Shown here: piece by piece, positions 34,086-46,119 of the stretch
Numbering within the stretch: position 1 is the first letter of the stretch
Layout of the letters: every line of letters begins with the position of its first letter
Assembly (NCBI GenBank): GCA_031308135.1
Contig: JAHLJT010008446.1
Span: forward strand, 168,278,705 to 168,342,704
Direction: 5' to 3'
DNA: 64,000 bases
Source of the DNA: Acheta domesticus
Lineage: Eukaryota > Arthropoda > Insecta > Orthoptera > Gryllidae
Program-made: the position numbers and the translations under genes
Notes under the pieces: model-generated
Seen by the model: the letters and a program-made list of their open reading frames with translations, nothing else
What the model was told of the DNA's origin: nothing
Database searches by the model: none

Positions 34086-36595
34086 CGTCGTGACACTGGT
34101 CTAGTAAGTGCAGTTCATTGTATTTGGCCCAATCGGCACGCTGGTTTGACCACTGGGGGTAGGCAAACAATATCAAGATCGGGCACATCTAATTGGACAA
34201 GGATAGGAAAATGGTCACTTCCATGGAGATCATTCAGGACAGTCCATTCTACAACGGTAGGTAGTGATGGAAAGCAGAAAGCAAAATCGATGTTAGAAAA
34301 GATGTTCGACGCCGTAGAGAAATGAGTGGCATGGCCAACGTTTAGAAGAATGAAGTTGAATATCTAGAATATTTTCGAAGATACCTCTCTGGCACGACCT
34401 TGCTGCACCCCAGACGGGACTGTGAGTATTGAAATCTCCAAGAATGAGAAAAAGTGGGGACAGTTGAGAGGTGAGTCACACGTTCTTCCGTTACGGCTTT
34501 TCCAGGCGGGTAATAGCCGTTGCACACTGTTATAGAGATAGTGCGGAAATTCACACGAACGCAAAATTCTGAAAAGTGGTTCGCGCATCTATTTCTTTGG
34601 ACACCAAAGAATCTGTGACAAATGTAGTGACGCCGCCATGGTCACGGAGGTCATCAATGTCTTGCCTGTAACAACAAAAATTGCGAAGGGAGAGGCAATG
34701 CTCAGGAAGATGTTTTGCTGCAGACAGGAATGGGTCTATATAGAGCTTTAATTCATCTAAACGAGTAGGAAAGCCACTGAAGTTCCACAAGAGGAGAGTC
34801 ATGACTTTTGTGTTGAGTTTATTTCTACGGGGATTATGTATGTGGTTTCTTTTCCTTCTCTCTTGAGGTGTAATGGACGAGCTCGTGTGGGGCTCCTCGT
34901 CCCCTACAGAGTAGTTTTGACTGCTGCTAGAGAGGGTCACATGTGGCGGGAGACCTGTCTTTTGATACAGGCGACCTGGATATAGAGATAGGGCCTATCG
35001 GCCTCGGTTTCTCACGATGACACCTGTATGTATTTGTCGATACACTTACAGGTATCCTTTCCTTCTTTGTTTCAAATGGTGCAAGGTATCTCGTATCTGC
35101 ACCTCCGCGGATGTTTTTAAAGGACACCGGACGGGCAACATCGAGCAGAGAAGTAACTTTCGGTGTCTGGGTTTCGGAGTTCGATGTCTTCTACTATTGA
35201 CCTACGGTGTTGGCGAAACGTCGAACCATATTTACAGGATTACTCATCTGGTAACTACGTCGTGCCTCATGAAAGGAAACTTTCACCGAGACCCGAATAT
35301 TTCGCAACTCCCTATCCTTCAAGAAGGTAGGGCTCTGGTTGGGTGGGCGATTCCCAGAACAGTTCACGCGCCGTGGATTTCACAAGCAGTTCGGTTTGTG
35401 ATAGGATTCTTTTCCGCATGCACACAGCGGCACTTATACAAACAATGTGGGTGAGTACGACCGAACTTCTGGCATTTAAAACAGCACAGAGGATTCGGTA
35501 AATTCTGGCGGACGTGGAGATTGTAGAAACCACAAGATATTTTCTCCGACAGAGATGCACAATCAAAGAGTATCGGCGTTGTGGCAGGAGTGAGTACCCC
35601 ATTCACTCTCCGTTGGATCCTGTGATGTCCTTAACAACGTGGGCTAGGAAGAAAGCTTTCAGGTCTTCCGTTTCTGATGCGAAGTCCTTATGATTCACCA
35701 CACCCTTGCAGAGGTTTAAGGCCGAGTGGGTGGACCCAAGTACCTGGAGGCCGGCAACTTTCTTATAATTCGGTCAGTTTTCGTTTTTGATCGTCAGTGC
35801 GGCATTGGAACAGGATTCTGCCATTCCTCTGACGAACCACCGCCTAACATTTGACAAACTTTTCTATTTCCCTTGCCAGTTATATGGCATTAACGTTTTT
35901 CATAGTTTTTCCATCATGGCAAGACATGATCCGGAAACAGAAGTTGGTCGGTCTCTCAGAGTCCTTGCAGAAAAAACTTTCCAAATTGACTGTTTCACAC
36001 ACTAATCTCTTCCTTACGGAAGAAGGCAGGGAGGTTTGTTATGCATGAAGAGGTTATTAGTGTTTTCTCCGTGGTCACCAACTACCACAGAGCCCAACAA
36101 GGGGACACAATCGGAGTGCCAGGGTTGCCATGGGAATATAATGGGAACACAGAGCTGCCCCCCCATGGATCCCCCGGCTCACACTGGAGTTCAGTATAAG
36201 ATCCATTCCGAGCCGATTGGTCGGGAGTGGGCTAGTTCCCGATTGCTCGTCTAGTCGGAGGCCATAGCAGGTGTATTGAAACCTACAACGAAACGTTCCT
36301 CAAAATACGTAAATGACGTATCTATAAGTGCGAAGTTGGGCAAAGGGAGAAGTTAGGAACGAAACAGGCTCCTACCCGCCAGGACACATTCATTCCAACA
36401 CGGGTCGCTATGTTCGGCAAACATATGGGTAGGCGTTCGGCAAACGGGGGGGCAGTGAAATATAAGGGGAAGAAGACAGGTTATAATAAGAAAACGAACA
36501 ATGATGACTTGTGAAAGAAAGGAATACTTGAGTGCCCTCCCTACGTCGTCAGGACGCGGACCGACCCACCTCGACGGGGCATCTGCCAGAGGCAC
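34086..36595 (-). mobile_element. I-clade element, 5' UTR, ORF1 and endonuclease (copy I-4)
   Basis: Its 5' UTR, ending at about 36590, matches the 5' UTR of I-3 (CCCGTCGAGGTGGGTCGGTC, and a shared CCGAACATAGCGACCCGTGT-like block at 36395-36420). ORF1 remnants follow, with a zinc knuckle PLCCFKCQKFGRTHPHC at about 35455-35510. The endonuclease at 34340-34940 reads TLLLWNFSGFPTRLDELKLY and DHGGVTTFVTDSLV, then NDLHGSDHFPILVQLDVPD near 34180-34240. It breaks off about where the 5' end of I-3 starts, so I-4 and I-3 are joined head to tail. Many stops. Confidence 0.75.
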
Positions 36596-36699
36596 TAGAT
36601 GTGTCTGATGCGATAGGCACCAGTGGCCACCTGGATGCAATCGTGAATAGTATTCAAAGGGCGAAAGATTGATACCGAGGTAATTCATAAACTATGCTA

Positions 36700-37740
36700 C
36701 CGTGGCCCAATACTAATCGCACGATTATTCTACACAATCACAGAAGACAAAGCAGGTCTCGACACCATGAAATCGCAGTAAGAGTGGAGAAGGTTCAGAG
36801 AGGAAATGCATCTGGCCTGCAATCTACCGGTGCGGTTTCGCCATGTCTGAGTGCTGTCGAAAAGGAGTCGCAGGAAACTAGCGATGTCGTCGAACGGAAG
36901 TTGATGACCCGTTTGCAAAGCTTCAGATTGGTATGGAGATGGAAGATTCTGCAAAACTACGCAACTCCTTTTTGACACGGAGAACTTAAAATCTGTAATT
37001 CGTTCTATTGATGCAATCTTATAAGTTGAAATCCATGAAGAACCTTTCAAGCGTATACGTTGAAACTGACTGTCGATGACATTCAGGCTTCCGAAAATAG
37101 CAAAATCATCCACAAATAGCGACGAATTAACCGATTCAAGTACAAAACACGATGGAGTTACAGGTGATGGCAACCACCGGATACCTTGTCACCCAGGCAT
37201 ACATGAAAATATCTATTGGACAAAAAGCAATTAAGGAGCAGTGGGAGCCGCCCCTTGAAACCTCACGAGTCTAACAAATGCAGAATGCTGTCTCGAGATC
37301 GTGTCATACGCTTTTTCAATGTCGAAGACTGCTTCTAAATGTCTCAGTGCAAAAGAAGAGATCCGAGTTGCTAATATCACGAAGTGCTCCATGGCTGATC
37401 GGTACTTTCTGAATCTACACAGCATAGGAGGTAGCAAGCTCCTCGACAATACGCACCACACTAGATGACTAGATTTACCATACGTTCGAAAAATTTACCG
37501 ACACAGCTATTTAAGGAGTTTGGGCAGTAATTCGACGGTAGTGATCGGTCCTTCTTTTCCCGATCGGGATGATAGTCGTTACCTTCCATATTTTTCGAAT
37601 GGTATGTTCATTGGAGAGTCAATAAAAACGATTAAGGAGCAATTCATTATCTTATCCTGGCACATGTTTCAACATCACATATATCTGGTGTGATTCAGGA
37701 GAAGTGTTTCCACTTGCTCACACTTCGTAAGAAAACTGTA
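36700..37740 (-). mobile_element. I-clade RT fragment (copy I-5)
   Basis: The minus strand shows CRFRKYRSAMEHFVILATRI and VFDIEKAYDTISRQ at 37290-37430, then NSSLFVDDFAIFGS at about 37075-37125 (polymerase box FVDD). Stops and frameshifts are frequent. It is more divergent than I-2. The 5' side reaches toward 37740, where an RT N-terminal scrap is still visible. Confidence 0.7.
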
Positions 37741-37889
37741 ATGAAAGTTGAATATTGCGCCGGGAAACGGCGGATTTACAACAGAAAAACTTCTTGCGGG
37801 TCCTCGGAACGAAAAAGTGGATAAATTTTGTTTCTTATATTAAATTACATCAAACATGTTGTGTAGTCCGACTCCATAGTTGTGTCCTT

Positions 37890-38530
37890 GTTGCTGAAAA
37901 ACTGACGACAAAACGTCTGTCCATCCGTTTGTGCTCAACGCTAGCTTAAACCTTTCAAACGATTTTTCCTAGAATTGATATTCCCCACTCGATCTCAACG
38001 AACTCGAGGTGGTGAACGAGCTACGCACGTACTGCTTGACGTCGTCGTCCGAAGTAACTTGTTTGCCCTTCAGAGCCTTTTTTAGGGGACCAAAAATGGG
38101 GTAATCGCACATAGAGAAGTCTGGACCGTAAGGAGGGTGACCGATAACCTCCTACTTGAGTTTCTGCAAGTACCGTGACTGTATTGGCCGTATGATGCCT
38201 GGCATTGTCGTGGAATAGAAAGACCCCACGGGCCTCATAAGGCCAACACAATCACGGCACTCTTCGGACGTCTTCGATTTTTTAAACCGTATTTTTAGGC
38301 GCGATAAACAACTCATACAATCTAATATATCTTTGAACTATTTTTTCTGAACTGAATAAGCCGGAAACTTGTACAAGATGGGAGTAAATGTTGGACCCAA
38401 ACGATTCCGGCTTTGACAGGATTAACTGTACGCAGTACGCAGCCACGTATCGTGTTCAGTAAATACGTCTGTTTCGTCGAGAAACATTGTGAGCAGACAT
38501 TTTAACTCATTTTCATTGAAATCGATCTTC
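37890..38530 (-). pseudogene. mariner-type (DD34D-like) transposase relic
   Basis: On the minus strand, GVFLFHDNARHHTANTVTVL (38170-38230) contains the second catalytic Asp. A one-base shift leads to GHPPYGPDFSMCDYPIFGPL, with the third Asp 100 bases downstream of the second, consistent with a DD34D spacing minus two bases. LKKALKGKQVTSDDDVKQY follows at about 38045-38090. An upstream piece (MSAHNVSRRNRRIY near 38460-38500) matches the first catalytic block only loosely. No inverted ends were identified. It lies between I-5 and I-6. Confidence 0.75.
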
Positions 38531-39119
38531 TATTTACGGTTTTACCGGGTTGTTGGCTGTCTTTCTCACGGTAAGTTACACAAAGGACAATTTCAATAAT
38601 AAATGTCATATTATATAATAAGGGTGTTGGGCATTGGCACTTGATGCTCCAATGCCGGACTTCGGTGCATTTTATGAAAAATTCGATAGGCAATATTTTC
38701 GCCCATATTGTTTACGGGACAAATTTTTAAGACAGTATCAAATACAAGAATTTATTTGCAAATCTACCCACAGCTAACATGGGGTGTTAGGCATAAGACC
38801 AACTATATCATTTCTGATTGTGAAGTTGACAAGTTTGTTTTTTAAACAAAGATGATTTAAATTACTACTGTAATTCCGAATTCTGTTTGTGCACTCATTC
38901 GAAGAAAATTACTCTTTTCTTGTTTACAGTTCTCTTAACTTAGAAGAATTATCATGACTCCAACAAAGAAAAAAATCTGACTTGCTCACCACTTGCTGGA
39001 GAACACCGTTTTTTAAGTGGTGACTGGAGAATAACTGGTCACCAAGGCGGTCGCGGAAAGATCTTGATGAAAGAAAAGCTACTAGAAAAAAAGGAGACGT
39101 CCCTTAAGGACCCAAGAAT
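38531..39119. other. No recognised feature
   Basis: AT-rich interval between the mariner relic and I-6. It could hold the mariner 5' end, but no inverted terminus was seen. Confidence 0.35.
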
Positions 39120-39786
39120 GTAAGGTGCGAAGAATGCCGTACCTCCAGGTGGTCATACGCTTTCTCTGTATCGAAAAAAGCTACCAGGTGTTGTAGCACG
39201 AAAGAAAAAATGAGTGGCAAGCGAGACTAAGTGGTCCATGGCTGTCCACTGCCACTGAAACCACATTGAAAAAGTGTAAATAGATTTCTTTGTTCCAGAA
39301 GCTAGACCAGGCGTGTATACTATTCGCTCTAAAAGCTTGCACCCACCGCTTGTGAGCGAGATTGCGCGGTAATTTGAGGGGACTGTTCTGACCTTTCCTT
39401 CCTTATGGATTGGAGAAACTATGGCTTCACGCCAAATCCTTTGTACGGCATGTTCAACCCAAATCTGGTTGAAAATGCGGAGGAGAAAAGAACGAGCGTT
39501 TTCCGGTAGGTGTTTCAACATTTGATTATGTATCTGGTCTGGTCATGGAGCAGAATCTTTCGCGCAAACGAGGGCAGAGGATAGTTCATCCATGTGCACA
39601 GGAGCACTGTAATCTTCCTCCACGCGGCTCGAGAAATCTAATCTACAGTTTTCCATCCTTCTTTGTGTTTTGAGAAATCCACGAGGGGAGTATACGGAGT
39701 TGGAGTACAAGGAACAAGCGGGAGGAACACGTGAGAGCCTTCTCTGCATCTCATCAGAACGTCGACCGACCCACCTCGACGGGAGA
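39120..39786 (-). mobile_element. I-clade fragment with 5' UTR joined to RT (copy I-6)
   Basis: The minus-strand 5' UTR motif (CCCGTCGAGGTGGGTCGACG, 39764-39783) lies about 60 bases from RT-proximal codons (RRMENCRLDFSSRVEEDYSA, about 39605-39662). ORF1, endonuclease and linker are therefore deleted. The RT follows with NYRAISLTSGGCKLLERIV (39310-39370) and stops in 39153-39250. A further, weaker relative of the 5' UTR motif occurs at about 39909-39935. Confidence 0.7.
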
Positions 39787-40283
39787 TGCTCCGTGATCAT
39801 TTTCTCTTAATTGTCCATGAGTGTTGAAAACGATGTATGGAATGTAGAGGCAATAAAAGTTGCAAAAAACGAGCACATGATACCCTTGACTGCATGTCCC
39901 GTAAGAACGTGGACCGATCCAAAGTCGATGGAAGAGAGGGGGGCAGTTGAAATATGGCAGATGAACGAATTATGAAAGTCTTGCGTTATATTTTTAATGT
40001 GAATAAAGGAAGGAACGCTTAATAAAGTTAAAGCTTATGCATACTACATGCAAGGAAATTTGAAGATATTTACAAGAATTGGTGAAATGTTTATTTGATA
40101 TTTTGTGATTTTGTAAGGAGAATGTTGAATTTCGGAAATATCGTGAATTTGGGTAGATTATAGATTGAGAATTGTAGATTGATATAGGCATGATGCATAT
40201 TAAAGTACATGTATTTGGAGCGGGTCTGATACATACAGTGGGATTAAGTTATAAACTGACTACTACTTAAACGTATTTTCAGA
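39787..40283. other. AT-rich interval with a faint I-element 5' UTR echo
   Basis: Positions 39905-39960 resemble the 5' UTR repeat of the neighbouring I copies (GGACCGATCCAAAGTCGATGG). The rest shows nothing recognisable. Confidence 0.35.
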
Positions 40284-40472
40284 GGTGTACGTAATACCCA
40301 CTGCCAAGAAGCCCTCTTGCTACGTCGCGAATGGGAGAATTTATACCACAAACCGCTGACACGTGCACTCAAGACATCGCAAGTTGTACCACGTAAAAAG
40401 AAAATAATATTGGAGGCAGCACGTGCAGATCGGTTGCCAGCACTCGAAGACCCATTGCTGGACGACACGTAG
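40284..40472 (+). CDS. Candidate exon or small ORF of unknown function
   Basis: A good acceptor (ACGTATTTTCAG, ending 40282) precedes a 62-codon plus-strand frame that ends in TAG at 40470-40472. Its translation starts GVRNTHCQEALLLRREWENL and ends ADRLPALEDPLLDDT, highly charged with a basic RKKK patch. No family is recognised. It runs opposite to the syntrophin gene and lies inside its large intron near the 41153 exon. It could equally be a fragment of an unrecognised mobile element. Confidence 0.22.
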   Translation, partial: GVRNTHCQEALLLRREWENLYHKPLTRALKTSQVVPRKKKIILEAARADRLPALEDPLLDDT

Positions 40473-41152
40473 TTGATCGGTCGCGGGGAGCTGTTTTTCC
40501 ATAGAACGCAGAGTTCTAGTCACAAACCTGCTAACTCGTAAAAAAAATACATCTCGAAGGAGCAAAAGTATTTTCCGAGGTTTCTGGGCTACATTATTTT
40601 CCCTGAGAAAGAAACACCACTTTCTCCTGAGAAAACCCGACTTAGGAATTCGAAATAGTATTGGATATTCCGCAGTTTCTAACTTATCGACTTGGACTTT
40701 TAATTATAATTTTACATCATTACGCAAATTATTAAATACTTGAAGCTAAACTGAAATGAATTTCAGATATAAATACAATTTGCTTGGACAAAATATTTGT
40801 CATTAAATATTTTCATTCACAGAAACTAACATTTCATAATCTTGACCAATGTTTCTTTGTGTGCAATGCCTTTAAACTGATTGAAAGCATGCAAGAAAAT
40901 TTATGTTACAGAATACAGAATACAACTTAATTGAAAGGGGTCATTTTCTAATATGTAGGTTTTCTTTTACATAAAAAGTACATTATTCCATTACTTTTTT
41001 AATGTTGTGCTTTCCTCCTAAAGTTATAAAAAAAAGCAGGTGAACAGATCTTTTAGCCATAATTTTTTAAAAATATTTTCTGCTTCTTTGCCCAATATCC
41101 TACCAGAAAATATGCACAAATATTGAACCATTAGACCAAGCGAATTGCTTAC
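40473..41152. other. 5' part of the large syntrophin intron
   Basis: AT-rich. It starts (minus strand) with the donor GTAAGC at 41147-41152. No further exon or element seen. Confidence 0.5.
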
Positions 41153-41361
41153 CTCTGGAAGGAAATACGCTAGCCAACCAATTAGATGCAAAGTTGCACC
41201 CAACTGCGCTCTCTGATTGGCTTCTTGGAGAGCAAGAACTGTTAATGCACTTAACGTAGAATGTAGTGCGTTGAACCATCCAGCAGCTTCAGCAGCGTCA
41301 GCAGCACGTAATACACAACTATGGATCCCATCCGGGGACAAAAGTTCCAAAGTCCGACGTT
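41153..41361 (-). CDS. Syn1: Syntrophin exon (split PH domain), partial gene
   Basis: The acceptor (TATATTTTTCAG, ending 41362) and donor (CCAGAG/GTAAGC) bound 209 bases. After two bases that finish a codon, 69 codons follow: RRTLELLSPDGIHSCVLRAA, DAAEAAGWFNALHSTLSALT, and a helix ending LHLIGWLAYFLPE. This is the C-terminal helix of the PH1 domain and the lead into PH2, as in alpha/beta-syntrophins (ELHSPDxxHSC...WFxALH...IGWL). Syntrophin scaffolds signalling proteins on the dystrophin complex at the membrane cortex. The exon ends in phase 0 and continues at 5384 after a ~35.8-kb intron. The preceding exons (PDZ and first PH half) are not seen up to 64000. Confidence 0.87.
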
Positions 41362-43299
41362 CTGAAAAATATAAAAATAAGGAAACACTAGTGTGCTACA
41401 AGAATCTGCAGTAATCGTGTCATTTGCGGCGTCCATTGGACGTGCATTACAACCTCGAATGCGGTGATCTAGCGTTGCCGCACGTGTAACGATCACGGGT
41501 TTGGTGTTCTCTCGCGTTTACATAATTAATGATTGCACGTATCGCCGTTTCTATCCGGGAATTTGGCTTTTCGGTTCCAATAGTTGCAAAACGTCTATCA
41601 TTGGAACTATTGTAAAAATACAAGCCTTCCCTTAGCACCAGATCTCTTTCACAAAATTGCAAGCACGTACTTCTCGCCTCACGAACAGATAGGTAAAATT
41701 AGAATACCGCAGTTTATGCCCTATTAACATTTCAGTTATCAATTGTAAAACTCGTTACCAATCGTGGCGCATTAAACACGAAAACTTAAGCTAATACGTC
41801 AACACATATTCGACAATCAAAAATATAGTTCCATTCAATCAGAAACTCCGCCCAACAATGAGAAGTTATTCTGAAAATTTCAAACTGCCATTTCGCCGCG
41901 TTCCCATTGTTGCAAAGCAAACTGAAAATTCCTCAGATATGCCAACAAAAGAGCGGGAAATTCGAATATGCAATTTCGAAAATGCAATGTTACGCCAAAC
42001 TATCAATATTTAAAAAAATTGAATGTCTTTTGAATGAATGAACTGATTTTTTAGAACATTAAATTATTTAAAAAACTGTCATCAATATTGTACTTTTGCA
42101 ATGTAAGTTATTTGTTTGATATTTTCGAAAATAAAGTGTTCGTCAAAATGAAACCAGCACCACATTTTTTACCGTTTTTGGTTACATACGAGGGAAGATT
42201 AAAGAAAAAAATTGGAGCCATTTCTGAGAAAATAGTTGCCTAAAAAGTGCCTGTTTTAATGCAAAAATTACGCAAAAAAATACTAATAATTTCGAAAAAT
42301 TGCACATGATCTTATTTAAATGTTGATATCATTCACATTGTATTTAAAAAACTGTCTTCAATACTAATGATTTTTTTTAAAAATTATTCATTTAAGGTCG
42401 TCTTATTCTTAGAAACAATATTGTATTTGTAGGGAAACGCCGAAAACAATAGGACTTACTTGTTCGTTTGTTTTTGTAGCGCGCATTTTAACTTGTCCCT
42501 GTTTACGCAGGTGAGGGATGTGACACGTTTTACTGTGTTTATGGGAAAATTGGGTCATGTAACCCCTCCCTTTCTTTTTTTAAGATTTTGGGGTTCTGCT
42601 AAAAAAGACCATAAAATCTTAGTATCAAGGAATGACTTATTTATTTTCTTCGTCAGATGGTTGGTTATTCCTGATATTAAACACTTGTATGAATCTCAAG
42701 TCTGTAAGCTTACTTGCCTATTTACTTTTGATTAGCTGAGTATGAGAAATGCGATTGGTTCTATCTTCTTGGTTGGTCACGTAGCAACTATTTGTAAATA
42801 TTTCTTAAGCTTGATGCTGGATAACTATTTACAATATTATTTACATTGGTTCTTTGACAAATATATTTTCCATCTTGTCTGTTGGGAGCCAGGTAATCTT
42901 GTGTTTTTGGTTAACAATTATGTTTAACGCAATACGTGTAACGTAATATTACATGGGTTGTCAGATCTCTCTTCGTCTCTATCTAACCTCGATTTTACAT
43001 CTTCTATATGTTATTTTGCAAATATTTACACTATTCCTATCTGTTGCTTTATAACTTATTTAAAAAACCATTTGCAAGTGCTTCTTTTACAACTGTTTAC
43101 ACTCCTCCTACTTATTTGCCGGTTTTGCACCTGTGCAAGAAATTATTCTCGTCGGCTGATTTTTTTATTTTATTCATTCGATTGTTGACACAAATTTTTA
43201 CCCTTTAAAAGGTTTCAAACTGTGAAAATTGTATTTTCCAATTATATTTTCACTGTTATCCATTAACACAGCTACATATGTAATTTGCGTGAGACTAAT
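41362..43299. other. AT-rich intronic stretch, nothing firm
   Basis: A 20-base block at about 42197-42216 (TTAAAGAAAAAAATTGGAGC) recurs inverted at about 45971-45990. The segment 42960-43300 may include the 3' end or LTR of the neighbouring gypsy relic, but I could not locate a paired LTR. Confidence 0.35.
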
Positions 43300-44840
43300 G
43301 GCGTAAGGTCCTTCAAATTATCTGAAAAAATTATATCGTTTGTGCCTTTGGGGACCCTTAAAAATACTTTCTGTCCAACATGAAATTCGTAAGGTTTTCC
43401 CGGAGGTTGCAGTCTTTTTTTCTCCGCGACATTTTGCAACTTGCGCAATATTTAATTATTCTCATGATCTACATAGTTGCTCGATTTCAGGTCTGAAGAT
43501 TCTCTGGATGTTCTGTTTACATTTAAAGTGTGCTTCAATGGAATCATCCCAACTTAATCTGGTGTATTTGATTCAACCACTTATTAATCGACGGAAGTAA
43601 CAATGCAATGTTGTCTGGATACATACACCCTAAATTAACGCGACAACTCCTCAGAATCCTTTCGGAAGGATTAGATTGAGGATGTCTAACACTGAAACAG
43701 ATGTGAATTACTTCCATTTGCTGCATGGCTACTAACCATGGTTTGCTCGTGAATTGGGGTCCGTGGTCAGGAAGTACCTTTGCATAAGGGACCAACAAAC
43801 AAAAAACTTATTGAGTTGAAGGCAGTTTTTTTGTATCGCTGTTGAGGGGTATATTTGCGTGAAACTTGGAGAAAACATCATCACAGACCAAAATATGTTT
43901 ATACCCATAATTAGCTTTGGGCAAAGGACCATATAAATCTATTGCAACTATCTCGTTCTCTCTTGAAGGGATGATCACTTGCAATGCTCCTGAGTAATGC
44001 CTGTTGGGATATTTGGTTTTTTGACATATCACACATTAGGCAATCTCGGTTTCTACTTGTGTTTTCCCCTCTCCAATAACTTACTTCCATAATAGCTTTG
44101 TTTACCTTTCCGCCCCAAAATGAGCTAAGGATGTATGCACTAACCAAATAACGCCAGCTGTCAACACCTGAGGAATCAAAATTCTATACAGTAATGGATG
44201 TTGTACTCTTACTAGTAAAACTGGATCTACCAATCTCCACTTCAACGGGTCGGCTGCCCACCGTCGTGCATTCGGATCAGTACGATCTAGTTCGCCTCTG
44301 CTAATTTTTTTCACTTTCTCAATCGTCGCATCTGCATCTTGATATGTAGCAATATTTTCCCACATTAACCTGGCATTCCATCACATTGAGCTGAATAGGA
44401 GAGGGTGGAAATAACGTATTCGGCATCGGTCTGTAGTCTATTGTAATATTCCTACTAGAGAGATCGGGCAACAAGTTACATCGACCTGGACAATACTCCA
44501 CTTTAAACGAAAACTGTTGTAGCCAAATTATCCAGCGTAATAACCTATCATTATTTGGGTGGCACCGTCTGAGGAATACCAAAGCCTTATGGTCCGTCCT
44601 TGTAATGAATGATCTGCCCACTGGATACTCTCTTAAGCGATGAATGGAACAAAAAGCATTCGCCTCTTTCTGCTGCTGTGAATCGTGTCTCTGGTTCTTT
44701 CAACACACGACTGACAAGTGCAATTACCTTTTCTTGGTTGTGTATCTCTTGAAACAAAACCGCTCCCATTCCGAGATCGCTTGTCTGTATTATGAACGGT
44801 CAGGTAAAATCTGGATAAGCTATCATGCATGATTTGTGAA
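43300..44840 (-). mobile_element. Ty3/gypsy-type LTR retroelement relic (RNase H to integrase)
   Basis: Minus-strand fragments run in pol order. The RNase H part begins near 44830 (DLGMGAVLFQEI, TRFTAAERGE) and ends with FITRTDHKALVFLRR and FKVEYCPGRCNLL near 44450-44615. The integrase N-terminal HHCC region lies at about 44010-44190. The core shows AIDLYGPLPKANYGYKHI (first Asp, about 43895-43955), LPDHGPQFTS (second Asp, about 43745-43775) and HPQSNPSERILR (Glu, about 43660-43695). A C-terminal KPYEFHVGQKVFLRVP is near 43335-43400. At least five frameshifts or stops; protease, RT and envelope are not seen. Broken on the upstream side by a plus-strand jockey-like fragment. Confidence 0.8.
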
Positions 44841-44879
44841 ACATTGCTTTCAGATTATTGAAAGCCACATCACGATCAT

Positions 44880-45700
44880 TTGTCCACCTGACATAATCTA
44901 CCCAATCTACCTAAAAAACTTAACTCTCAACTCAATTTCGCATCTAACTCTAATTTTCAACGCGCCTCCGAATTGCTTACTTCCCCATACTTTGGAAAAC
45001 AGCCTCCGTCATCATGATTCCCAAATCCCACAAAGACCGCAGACAACCCATAAACTACCGTCCCATTAGTCTCCTTTCTATCTCAGGAAAATTATTTGAA
45101 ATTTTTTTTTTTTTAATTTATGAACCCCTATCCTCAACCCTACCTCCACCCTTCACAATTCTGTTTCCGCCCTGACAGATCCTCAGCCCTTCAAACACTC
45201 CATCTTGCCATCGCCACAAAAATCACCAAACCCCAGCACTTTTCAATTAAAATCATATCTCCCAACTTTCGCTAAAAATCTTTCTAACTACCTAACTTAT
45301 AGAACTTTCCGAACTAAATACCTCTCTCACTTTTCTCTCTCCCTTCCCATCTCGGCGGAGTTCGTCAGGGTGCAGTTCTTTCTCCTACTATTTTCTCAAT
45401 CTAAACGATCTTCCCTCTTGTCATGGTATTCGGCAGTTCCTCTATGCAGACGACCTGGCCATTCTTTCACCTCGCCGCTCTTCACATTACGCCTTTCAGA
45501 AACTACAAAACGCAGCCTCCATAATCTCAAACTGGTTTCAGGAAAACAATCTCCACAAACCCTTCTAAATGTCAAGCAACTATTTTCACCTCAAAAAAAC
45601 CGCCCACGCCCACTTCCGCCCGTAACTATCAAAAACACGAGCGTATGTAAAATGCGGACCACATAATCCCTTCATCTTATTTCGTGAAACTTACTTTCTA
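44880..45700 (+). mobile_element. Jockey-type non-LTR RT fragment
   Basis: In plus frames, LWKTASVIMIPKSHKDRRQP is followed by INYRPISLLSISGKLFE (about 45055-45100), the conserved RT block 1. The polymerase box appears as RQFLYADDLAILS at about 45430-45470, and ISNWFQENNL follows near 45520-45550. The RT middle is frameshifted and a poly-T run interrupts at 45100-45115. It is the only clearly plus-strand non-LTR fragment in the window. The clade assignment is by motif only. Confidence 0.7.
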
Positions 45701-46119
45701 ATTCTATGTGTAAAATGAGGACTAAATCAACTCAGGTAAAGACAAGGAAGTGCAAGTAGGCGCGTTAAGATGGCCGCCGCCGCGCTGCTGTCCAGCATTT
45801 CCTTGTTTCCTTTAATTGCCAGGCGGAGATTCTTCCAGAGGTCCGGAGGTGACAAAAGTCTCATTTGCTTTTCGAGCTTTGAAGTAGCAACACAGTTTAC
45901 ATTTTTTTAAAGATGGTAGTGAAACCTGGTGTAACTCAAAATTACAAAAACAAAATTTTCTCAAAAAACAGCTCCAATTTTTTTCTTTAAACTTTCGGTA
46001 CGGATAGTGATAAATGTACTCTTAGATCACATAAACGCCCAGTGGCTAAATTAATTACAATAATGTAATTATTTTTTATTTGTCTCTCGCGTTGTTAGTA
46101 CTTACATTAGCGGCGTTTC
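45701..46119. other. No recognised gene
   Basis: Contains a GC-rich patch (45765-45800, GATGGCCGCCGCCGCGCTGC) and the inverted partner of the 42197 block. Otherwise AT-rich. Confidence 0.35.

Noticed and set aside
41447..41662. 71-codon minus frame as the preceding syntrophin exon
   Set aside because: No similarity to the PDZ or first PH segment, and no donor compatible with the 41362 acceptor phase.
42460..43208. Series of hydrophobic plus-strand frames as a membrane protein
   Set aside because: AT-rich composition alone produces Phe/Leu/Tyr-rich frames; no motif or start context is conserved.
43300..44840. An intact endogenous retrovirus
   Set aside because: Only RNase H and integrase fragments in several frames are present, with no envelope, RT or paired LTR.
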